Source of the DNA: an uncultured Bacillota bacterium
Lineage (GTDB): Bacteria; Bacillota; Clostridia; Peptostreptococcales; Anaerovoracaceae
DNA length: 6,738 bases
Reading direction: 5' to 3'
Assembly: GCA_947302945.1 (NCBI GenBank)
Contig: CAMYWZ010000060.1
Coordinates: 1 to 6,738 of the forward strand
This document shows, piece by piece, positions 1 to 6,063 of this stretch. Numbering within the stretch: position 1 is the stretch's first letter; every line of letters starts with the position of its first letter. The notes beneath the pieces were generated by a model. That model did no database searches. It was not told the origin of the DNA and was given only the letters and a program-made list of their open reading frames with translations. Position numbers and translations under genes: made by a program.

Positions 1-2727
1 GCCGCCGGGTGTTTCGGGTATCTTGTCCAGCTCTTTGAAGATGTCCGGGACCATATAGTACGTGAGGCGGGACTTGGCATACTCCTTGAGCGCGGCTTTG
101 TCTATCTGAGCGCCGTCCTTGCTGGTGTAGAAGGCTACAAGATGTTCGGAAACGCCTATCTTGCGCACAAGCACGCAGGCTCCGCTTACGCCTTCGTAGC
201 TGCGGATGCAGTTTTCTATCTCCGGCAGTTCTATGCGAAGGCCGTGCAGCTTGACCTGGAAGTCGTTCCTGCCGTGGTACGCTACCCTTCCGTCGGGAAG
301 GAAGCGGGCGAGGTCTCCGGTCCTGTACATCTTAATGCCGTAGTGCTCTACGAAGCGCTTTGCGGTCTCCTCAGGGAGGTCCTTATAGCCAAGACCGAGT
401 CCTTTGCCGTAAATGTAAAGCTCGCCTATTACGCCGTAGGGAAGCAGGCGGCCTTTCTCGTCCAGTATCATGACGCCGGCGTTTGCTATGGGCTTTCCTA
501 TGCTGGTGTTGTCGTCCGCTTCGGTGACGGTGGCGCCTATGGTGGTCTCAGTGGGACCATAGCCGTTGTAGACGCGTATGCCGTAATTATTCTTAAGCTC
601 CGTTACAAGGCTTCCGGGGAGCGCCTCGCCTGCGGACAGGATCACTTCGACTTTTTTCAAAGCAGCTGAGAACTGCGCGTTCTTAAGGTATGAGGAAAGA
701 CGCGAAGGCGTGCAGTGCAGCATGTTCGCGCCGTGTTTTTCTATTAGCGCGGCAAGGGCCTTGGGATCGGTCATTGCGCGTTCGGGAGCGAATTCTATGA
801 ATCTGCCGTTGAACAGAGGCACGAAGAACTCGAACAGGGAAATGTCGAAGCACACCGAACCGATGGCGACTATTCCTGTTCCGCACTTTGCGATGTCCCT
901 GTTGAACGGGTTGTTGTCCGGATGAGTGATGTTGGCTATGCCTCGGTGCGAAAGGATGGCGCCCTTCGGCACGCCTGTAGAGCCCGAAGTATAGATGCAG
1001 TAAGCCGGACGCTCCTGCGGGATGTCGAGCATGGGATCGCGGTCAACGCCAAAGGCGAGCAGTTCATCGGCAGCAATGATGCTTACGGCGCGTTTTGTAT
1101 CCTCACTCTCGGAGGCGGGATCGTTGACTATCATGACCTTCGATCCGCTGTTCTGCTGTATGTGGTCTATGCGCTTCTGGGGATACTCAGGATCGATGGG
1201 GATGAACACCGCGCCGGCCTTGGAAATGCCGAGCATGACGGGTATGAGCTTCTCGTCCCGGTGCAGCTTGTACATGACTGTCTGCCCCTGCTTGATGCCC
1301 TGCTTTATGAGCGCGTTAGCGACGCGGTTTGAGATCTTGTCGAGTTCCGAGAAAGTAAACGCATGATCTCCTGCATAAAGAGCGGGCTTATCCGCGTATT
1401 CCTTTACTGCCTTGCGGAAGAGCAAAGGTATGGTGGCTTTGCTGCTGATCAGGATCTCCTTGCCCTTCATGTTCTTAAGGGTCTTAAGCTCCTCGTCGCC
1501 CACGGTCTCCAGCTCTCCGACCGGAAGGCCCGGCCTCCTGATCCCTGCTGTGATGATGTGCAGGAGGGCTTCGTGGAAGCGTGTTACGGAGGCCTCGTCG
1601 TAGATGCCTTCGCGGGCGTCGTAAGTTATGCGGGCAGTTCCGTCAAAAGAAGTGATATTGAGAGTCAGATGGTTGTGCATTGCTCCGTCCATGCTCATGT
1701 CTATGTCGTATGCGACAGGCGACGGAAGCTCCATCTGATAGAAGTTGAACGTGTATTCGCTGACGGAACCGCTTATGATCCCGCCGTTTTTCAGATCCGA
1801 AAGGATGCGGTCTATGCCGTAATCCTTGTGCGCTGACGCCTCCCTGGACCTTTCAAGGGTAAGGGCGCAGAGCTTGGGGAAAGTGACCTTCTCCCCTACC
1901 GTAACGCGTACCGGAACGGCTGTGGTGTGGCAGCCGTAGCTTTCGCGTTCCTCTTTGGTGCTGCGTCCGAGACGGGGCATGATGAAGACCGCGTCCTTCT
2001 TCTGCGAAGCTCTTGCCAGATACAGCGAGAGCGCCGCGGCAAACACCGACGCTTCAGTTACGCTGTGCTTTGCTGCAAACGACTTGATACTGTCCGTGAG
2101 GTCCTCTCCGAGGGAGAAAGATATCCTCCTGCGGTCCGCGGAATTCGCAGACAGCGGAAGAAGCGAGGCTTCGTAGTCCGCGTCGTAGAAGTAGTTGAGC
2201 CAGAACGATTTCTCTGCGGATTCGTCCGGTTCTGCCGGAGTGTAGCGGGAAATACCGCCTGTATCGAATGTAAGCTTTCCTTCAAGCTCATCAAGGATGA
2301 GGCGGGCGATCTTGCACATGTCGTAGCCGTCGAGGATGATATGGTGGAAACGCGCTGTCAGGTACGAACCGCCGTCCGTGAGCTTACCTGCGGTGAACTC
2401 ATACATTTTGCCGCCCATAGTGCTTGCCGCCAGGGCCTCCCAGGAAGCTGCCGCCTGCCCGGAAGAAAGATCTTTTCCTTTTCCGCACTTATCTTTCTTC
2501 CCTGCAAGCACAAGGCTGGGGGATCCGGACTTTTCTTCGAGCGCAAGGCCGAATACAGGCACCGCTTCTATCACGCGGTCCGCCGCTGCACGCAGCGTAT
2601 CCGCATCGGTGCCGGGGAAGCGCATGAGGAAGCCTATCGTGTTGATGGCTGTCCCTCCGAATGCCTTCTCGTTCATGTAGATGCCGTATTCCGGACGGTT
2701 CAGTTCGAATCGTTTCATGTCTGCCAT
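1..2727 (-). CDS. Nonribosomal peptide synthetase, condensation and adenylation domains (partial)
   Basis: The first 909 residues of an NRPS are visible; the gene continues past the left edge. Residues about 1-430 are a condensation domain that forms peptide (or acyl-amide) bonds; its catalytic motif is intact as HHIILDG (128-134; second His129, Asp133), with YGCHTTAVPVRV near 264-275 as the later core motif. From about 445 an adenylation domain activates an amino acid with ATP: YTSGSTGVPKG (579-589), FDISLFEFF (627-635), NGYGPTETT (721-729), YRTGD (801-805) and GRNDFQVKLHGLRIEL (819-834). The sequence stops at IPETPGG, directly before the expected A10 lysine; carrier and later domains are not seen. 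By my alignment to GrsA the specificity positions read D628, I629, F632, H671, L697, A699, G722, I730, G731; I cannot name the substrate. A condensation domain at the very N-terminus points to an acyl starter or to a substrate delivered by another protein. It follows the STAS gene after 74 bp. Confidence 0.95.
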   Translation of the reverse strand, partial: MADMKRFELNRPEYGIYMNEKAFGGTAINTIGFLMRFPGTDADTLRAAADRVIEAVPVFGLALEEKSGSPSLVLAGKKDKCGKGKDLSSGQAAASWEALAASTMGGKMYEFTAGKLTDGGSYLTARFHHIILDGYDMCKIARLILDELEGKLTFDTGGISRYTPAEPDESAEKSFWLNYFYDADYEASLLPLSANSADRRRISFSLGEDLTDSIKSFAAKHSVTEASVFAAALSLYLARASQKKDAVFIMPRLGRSTKEERESYGCHTTAVPVRVTVGEKVTFPKLCALTLERSREASAHKDYGIDRILSDLKNGGIISGSVSEYTFNFYQMELPSPVAYDIDMSMDGAMHNHLTLNITSFDGTARITYDAREGIYDEASVTRFHEALLHIITAGIRRPGLPVGELETVGDEELKTLKNMKGKEILISSKATIPLLFRKAVKEYADKPALYAGDHAFTFSELDKISNRVANALIKQGIKQGQTVMYKLHRDEKLIPVMLGISKAGAVFIPIDPEYPQKRIDHIQQNSGSKVMIVNDPASESEDTKRAVSIIAADELLAFGVDRDPMLDIPQERPAYCIYTSGSTGVPKGAILSHRGIANITHPDNNPFNRDIAKCGTGIVAIGSVCFDISLFEFFVPLFNGRFIEFAPERAMTDPKALAALIEKHGANMLHCTPSRLSSYLKNAQFSAALKKVEVILSAGEALPGSLVTELKNNYGIRVYNGYGPTETTIGATVTEADDNTSIGKPIANAGVMILDEKGRLLPYGVIGELYIYGKGLGLGYKDLPEETAKRFVEHYGIKMYRTGDLARFLPDGRVAYHGRNDFQVKLHGLRIELPEIENCIRSYEGVSGACVLVRKIGVSEHLVAFYTSKDGAQIDKAALKEYAKSRLTYYMVPDIFKELDKIPETPGG

Positions 2728-2733
2728 ATGGTA

Positions 2734-2737
2734 CTCC
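2734..2737 (-). promoter_or_regulatory. Ribosome binding site of the NRPS gene
   Basis: GGAG on the minus strand, 6 nt (TACCAT) before the ATG at 2727. A second in-frame ATG at 2718 would be 15 nt away, so 2727 is the better start. Confidence 0.7.
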
Positions 2738-2762
2738 GGTAAATTGTTCAAAAACCGATCAT

Positions 2763-2788
2763 CCCGGCGCAGAACTGGCTGCTCCGGG
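2763..2788 (-). promoter_or_regulatory. Hairpin in the STAS-NRPS gap, possible attenuator
   Basis: On the minus strand CCCGGAGCAG and CTGCGCCGGG pair over 10 positions with one A-G mismatch around a 6-nt loop (CCAGTT). A T5 run follows 8 nt later (2750-2754). That distance is too long for a standard intrinsic terminator, but the stem is strong and sits 36 bp upstream of the NRPS start codon. It could limit read-through into the NRPS gene or protect the upstream mRNA end. Confidence 0.4.
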
Positions 2789-2801
2789 GAAGAGTTTATT
2801 A

Positions 2802-3116
2802 TTAAGTTAGCCTTGCCGCCTCTTCTATGTTCAGAATGTCGGAAAACCCGGTAACGTCAAAGATCTCCATGATCTCAGGCTTTACGTTCCTGATGACCAT
2901 GTCGCCCTGGCGCTTCATCACTTTCTGCGCGGAAAGCAGGACCCTGAGGCCTGCGGATGAAACGTAGTCCAGCTTGTCGAGATCGAATACAAGCTCTGTG
3001 ACACCGTTTACCGAGCTGCGGAGATCGCCTTCGAGCTGCGGAGCAGTGACAGTATCCAGTCTGCCTTCAAGAGCGACTGTAAGCGTGCTGCCGTCCTGTT
3101 TCTTGTTGATGTTCAT
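2802..3116 (-). CDS. STAS-domain anti-sigma factor antagonist (SpoIIAA/RsbV-like)
   Basis: This 104-aa protein is a single STAS domain and fits the family length exactly. It begins with a beta strand (STLTVALEGRLD), continues with the antagonist-type helix and strand (LVFDLDKLDYV), and carries SSAGLRVLL at residues 53-61. In SpoIIAA and RsbV a Ser just before the Gly-Leu of this motif is phosphorylated by an anti-sigma kinase; here Ser54 aligns best. Unphosphorylated antagonists bind the kinase and free its sigma factor or other target; a PP2C/SpoIIE-type phosphatase reactivates them. Neither kinase nor phosphatase is in the window. The ribosome binding site AAGGA (3124-3128) is 7 nt before the ATG. 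It lies between the 144-aa precursor and the NRPS gene, which suggests it controls this cluster, or acts on it in a sigma-independent switch. Family assignment is firm; partner and target are not known. Confidence 0.92.
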   Translation of the reverse strand: MNINKKQDGSTLTVALEGRLDTVTAPQLEGDLRSSVNGVTELVFDLDKLDYVSSAGLRVLLSAQKVMKRQGDMVIRNVKPEIMEIFDVTGFSDILNIEEAARLT

Positions 3117-3160
3117 GTATTTATCCTTTTCAATAAGTGTTTATGCGCTGACTTTTATGT

Positions 3161-3595
3161 TTAAGCCTTCTGCATGTCGCCGACTATGATGCCGGTGGGC
3201 ACTGCAACGTTCTTGTTGCCTGTAGTACCAGTGTGGAACACGGTATCGACTGCCGTTGTTTTATTGGCAGGGTTGAACACAGCGCTGTTGGCGGTAGTGT
3301 CGGTTCCGGCGTTGAATATGGTCTTGACGCCTGTGGCCTTCTGATTCTGGAACAGCGGTTTTATACCAAGGCCGCCGAATCCGCCGAACAAGCCGTTCTT
3401 AAGAGACAGGAACGTGAGCCTGCCGCCGGCTACGTCGTCGAGCAGCTCTTCGGGGATCTCTATGCCTTCGCCGCTGGCGAATTTGATAAGGTCGTCAAGA
3501 TCCTCGCACTCTGCGGCCTTTGCCTTCTGCTCTTCATTGAATGACTCCATGAGCTTTTCAATTACAGCCTGAAGCTTTTCGTTTTCGTTTTCCAT
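3161..3595 (-). CDS. 144-aa double-glycine precursor with Gly-rich and 13-residue repeat core
   Basis: The first 58 residues form an acidic leader resembling the Nif11 type: MENENEKLQAVIEKLMESF, then an EDLDDLIKFASGEGIEIPEE segment and LLDDVAGG with Gly57-Gly58. The 86-residue remainder has a Gly/Phe patch (NGLFGGFGGLG, residues 67-77) and then three degenerate 13-residue repeats at 89-101, 102-114 and 115-127, of the form x3-[TA]-[IV]-F-[NH]-x-[GA]-[TN]-x-T/G-T/N; a weaker copy starts at 77 (GIKPLF). Phe82, Phe94, Phe107 and Phe120 mark the period. The core is rich in Thr, Asn and Gly and has no Cys; the only Cys (30) is in the leader. AAGGA at 3603-3607, 7 nt from the ATG, supports the start. 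The core is long for a classical bacteriocin, so it may be a secreted structural or adhesive protein, or a heavily modified peptide. The STAS gene follows after 44 bp. Confidence 0.85.
   Translation of the reverse strand: MENENEKLQAVIEKLMESFNEEQKAKAAECEDLDDLIKFASGEGIEIPEELLDDVAGGRLTFLSLKNGLFGGFGGLGIKPLFQNQKATGVKTIFNAGTDTTANSAVFNPANKTTAVDTVFHTGTTGNKNVAVPTGIIVGDMQKA
3215..3331 (-). repeat. Three degenerate 13-residue repeats in the 144-aa precursor
   Basis: The 39-nt periods encode GVKTIFNAGTDTT, ANSAVFNPANKTT and AVDTVFHTGTTGN. They align without gaps on a central [IV]-F-[NH]. The DNA copies are well diverged, so the conservation is at protein level. A related but shorter unit, GIKPLFQNQKAT, precedes them. 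Confidence 0.7.
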
Positions 3596-3634
3596 TGCTT
3601 TATCCTTTCATTTACAAGGCACTTTTTCGCGTCG

Positions 3635-3805
3635 CTACTTGACGCCTACGCCGGGTATGCCGCCGTTTAAAGTCGGATTGATAGCAGCCGAAATGCCTCC
3701 TGCTACCGAATCAAGAGCGTCTTCACTAAGCTCCTCATCTTCCTTCTTCAGCAGTTCTTCTGCAGGGGCAGGCTGCGGCTTGCTGTTCTTCTTCTTGTTA
3801 TTCAT
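3635..3805 (-). CDS. 56-aa double-glycine precursor peptide
   Basis: This small gene encodes a Lys- and Pro-rich start (MNNKKKNSKPQPAPAEELL), an acidic stretch, and ELSEDALDSVAGG ending at Gly36-Gly37. The predicted product after cleavage is ISAAINPTLNGGIPGVGVK, 19 residues, hydrophobic and Gly-rich, without Cys and with only one Ser and one Thr. The 13 residues before the cleavage site match those of both other precursors in the cluster almost position by position, so it is probably handled by the same peptidase/exporter. The leader is shorter (37 aa) and more basic at its start than the other two. The ribosome binding site is excellent and the gene lies 37 bp upstream of the 144-aa precursor gene. 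It may be a small bacteriocin, a signalling peptide or a RiPP precursor; the sequence does not decide. A Ser-rich reading frame on the opposite strand is only its mirror. Confidence 0.85.
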   Translation of the reverse strand: MNNKKKNSKPQPAPAEELLKKEDEELSEDALDSVAGGISAAINPTLNGGIPGVGVK

Positions 3806-3812
3806 TACGAAA

Positions 3813-3819
3813 CTCCTTT
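3813..3819 (-). promoter_or_regulatory. Strong ribosome binding site of the 56-aa precursor
   Basis: AAAGGAG on the minus strand is followed by 7 nt (TTTCGTA) and ATG at 3805. It is one of the two best sites in the window and is the main evidence, together with the leader motif, that this short gene is real. Confidence 0.85.
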
Positions 3820-3865
3820 CCTGATCTTGGGTTTTCAGTTATTTTACTCTTTTATACGCATTAGC

Positions 3866-3881
3866 CGCTGCTTTGGCAGCG
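3866..3881. repeat. Short GC-rich hairpin after the M13 gene
   Basis: CGCTGC and GCAGCG form a perfect 6-bp stem around a 4-nt loop. It lies in the 92-bp gap between the M13 peptidase stop and the start of the 56-aa precursor. No T-run follows closely on the minus strand (a TATAAAAG stretch comes next), so it does not look like an intrinsic terminator. It may stabilise or divide the mRNA. Confidence 0.3.
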
Positions 3882-3897
3882 ATTGTCGTAAACTTTT

Positions 3898-6039
3898 TTA
3901 TTCGCCCAGGAAACTTATCCTCTTTTCTTTGTGAAGGTACATGCCGTCGCCCTCTTTCGCGCCGTATACCTCATAGAATATGTCCGTCATCTGGGCGCTG
4001 ACGTTAGCCCTGATGTAATGCAGCGGATGCTCGTCGGACAGGAGCACCGACACATATTCCTCCGAAGGCAGAGTCATGAACAGGTAGCTTGCGAAGCTTC
4101 CGAAAAACTTCTCATAGTCGAAGCCCGCGATGCCCTTTACCGCGTCGAGCGTGATCTGCAGACCTATCATGTCTGCCGCGGCTTCCGTCTTTACCCTGTC
4201 CCCGGTCAGGTTGACACCGGGCAGCACCTCTATGGTGTCAAGGTAGGAAGAGAGCTTGTCCGTCAGGGACAGGAAACTGTTTATATCCGCCTCGTCGAGG
4301 ATGCTCTCCCCTCTTCCGTAACCATCCTGCTGAGCTCCGGTATAGTCGAAGGCGTGGCTGATCTCGTGGGCGATTATCCAGCCGGCCTGAGCATACAGCT
4401 CCTCATCGGACATGCTGCTGCTGTACTCTATGGAGGCCAGGAAACCCGGCGTGATCATTATCGAATTCGTGTCAGGTTCGTAGGCGCAGCTGATCCTGCT
4501 GAGCTTCAGATAGTTCCAGGCGAACTGGGCCAGAGCGTCTCTTTTAAGGAGAGCGTTGTCTTTCTCATTGTACCAGGCCTTTATCTTGAGATAGTTGCCA
4601 AGGAGACTTCCGCCTTCCTCCGACGGAACAAGCCCCATGTCGGAGAAATCCAGATAGCCGCCGTCCGGCTGCATTATGCAGATACGCATAAGGTCCAGCT
4701 TTTCCAGCATCTTTTCTTTAGATGCGGCGCTTATCCATCCTGTCTTCGCGACAAGGCCTTTGCAGCTTTCGATGAGGCTTTTTGCCATATCGTTGAGGCG
4801 CTTTATCTCGCCTGCGCTGTAGCTGTCCGCGGTATAGATCTTTCCGAGGAGCTGGCTGAATACGAAACCCTGATTGCATACAGAATCAGCGTTCTCTTCC
4901 CCGGAGACAGGCTCTTCGCCCATCAGTTCCCTGATGCTGTCGTAGACCGAAGGATCCAGGAACGGCTCGCATTCGTGGATGATCTTGGCCTGCGTGAGAA
5001 GCTTGAGCATGTCCAGATTTTCTTCGATCCATACAGAATTGAAATAAGGAAGCCATTCCTTTGACCATACAGAGAAGAACTCCGACGCGTCTTTACCGAA
5101 CTTGACCGCTGTCTCCTTTATCGGGAAGTTCGGGCAGAGCGCCGCAAGCTCATCAAGGCTCATATTCTCGGTGGAGTCCGCGAAAGCTCCGTATGGCATG
5201 TCCAGGTAGCGGTCGTTGTATCCGGAATACTTCGCGTACGACTTTTCAAGATCGATGAGTTCCTGCATATTCGCCGCGATCTGATCGTAGTCCATGCCCA
5301 GCCAGCTAAGGTCCTGCATGACGTAAACGCCGGTCTGAAGTATCATATTCGTGTTTACGTTCTGCACATCGGGATCGGTCGTGTCCTGGTAGTATTCAGC
5401 TTCTCCGAGCCCCACGAACAGCAGCTGCGGATAGATGAAGACATTGTTCTTTCCGGACATGTCGTAAGCGCTGACAGCGAAGTAGATATAAGGGCTGAAG
5501 GGGAAGTCTTCGGATAAAAGGACCTGTTCAAGCTCCTTAAGAGTTCCGGCGGCTGCTATGCTGTCAAGATAAGGCTTGATGAGGCTGATACCGGCTTCCT
5601 TAAGAGCATCGAGGTCCTGCGCCTGATCATGGAATATCCTGAGCTGCTCCAGTTCCGCTGCCGAATAACCTCCGTCTGAGAGCCCCTTCCCTGCTCCGGT
5701 CTTAAGGACAGCCTTCGCGTGGTCCGCAACTGCGCTGTCTATAGCAGATGCCTGTATGTAGACGCTTCCCGCATGCTCTTCAAGAAGATCCCTGTTGTAG
5801 TGAAGATAGAGATCGTCCTTTGCTTCAGGAGCCTTTTCGGGAAGGTTGGCTTCAAGGCAGCTGTTTACCCACGGTTTCCCAAAGAATGTGTTTTCGGCCG
5901 AATTTCCGGTATTCGAAACATTCTCCGCAGCATTTCCCGCAGGTTTTGCGCAGGAAGCGGCGGAAAGCAGCAGAGCCAGGACGCATATGAGCGCTATGAC
6001 TCTGTTTATCTTTATGTTTTTCTTGTCTTTACCCGGCAT
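3898..6039 (-). CDS. Lipoprotein zinc metallopeptidase, family M13 (neprilysin/PepO type)
   Basis: This 713-aa protein is predicted to be a surface-anchored zinc endopeptidase that cleaves peptides outside the cell. The N-terminus has a Lys-rich stretch, a hydrophobic segment (about residues 14-25) and AAS-Cys30, an acceptable but not perfect lipobox. Residues about 60-450 match the long helical N-terminal half of M13 enzymes. The catalytic half contains HEISH (zinc ligands His558 and His562, catalytic Glu559), the third ligand Glu619 with Asp623 in TEAAAD, and His671 and Arg677, spaced like neprilysin His711 and Arg717. The usual Asn-Ala-Tyr/Phe-Tyr substrate-binding motif reads CAYE (Cys518), and the usual C-terminal Trp is missing (the end is RISFLGE). 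Length fits the family (about 650-750 aa). It starts 24 bp after the repeat precursor with only a weak AAGAG site. Its position between precursor genes suggests peptide maturation, turnover or self-protection; this is inference. Confidence 0.9.
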   Translation of the reverse strand: MPGKDKKNIKINRVIALICVLALLLSAASCAKPAGNAAENVSNTGNSAENTFFGKPWVNSCLEANLPEKAPEAKDDLYLHYNRDLLEEHAGSVYIQASAIDSAVADHAKAVLKTGAGKGLSDGGYSAAELEQLRIFHDQAQDLDALKEAGISLIKPYLDSIAAAGTLKELEQVLLSEDFPFSPYIYFAVSAYDMSGKNNVFIYPQLLFVGLGEAEYYQDTTDPDVQNVNTNMILQTGVYVMQDLSWLGMDYDQIAANMQELIDLEKSYAKYSGYNDRYLDMPYGAFADSTENMSLDELAALCPNFPIKETAVKFGKDASEFFSVWSKEWLPYFNSVWIEENLDMLKLLTQAKIIHECEPFLDPSVYDSIRELMGEEPVSGEENADSVCNQGFVFSQLLGKIYTADSYSAGEIKRLNDMAKSLIESCKGLVAKTGWISAASKEKMLEKLDLMRICIMQPDGGYLDFSDMGLVPSEEGGSLLGNYLKIKAWYNEKDNALLKRDALAQFAWNYLKLSRISCAYEPDTNSIMITPGFLASIEYSSSMSDEELYAQAGWIIAHEISHAFDYTGAQQDGYGRGESILDEADINSFLSLTDKLSSYLDTIEVLPGVNLTGDRVKTEAAADMIGLQITLDAVKGIAGFDYEKFFGSFASYLFMTLPSEEYVSVLLSDEHPLHYIRANVSAQMTDIFYEVYGAKEGDGMYLHKEKRISFLGE

Positions 6040-6063
6040 TTGCTCTTAAGATCCGAACTCTTG

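Noticed and set aside
142..1836. Several plus-strand open frames (136-175 codons) opposite the NRPS
   Set aside because: All overlie adenylation or condensation core motifs on the minus strand and are mirror frames.
1927..2742. Plus-strand open frame (271 codons) opposite the NRPS condensation domain
   Set aside because: The minus strand here encodes a condensation domain with HHxxxDG; the plus-strand translation has no domain-like features.
3639..3824. Plus-strand 61-codon frame with Ser-rich and Phe/Leu-rich runs
   Set aside because: It is the mirror of the Lys/Glu-rich leader of the 56-aa precursor, which has a strong ribosome binding site and a conserved leader motif.
3841..3897. Promoter with TATAAA box upstream of the 56-aa precursor
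   Set aside because: A TATAAAA stretch is present on the minus strand but no plausible -35 box lies 16-18 bp upstream, so it is not listed as a promoter.
3931..5064. Long plus-strand open frame (377 codons) opposite the M13 gene
   Set aside because: It is antisense to a peptidase with intact catalytic motifs, lacks a ribosome binding site and shows no recognisable domain. Such long antisense frames arise from GC-biased third codon positions.
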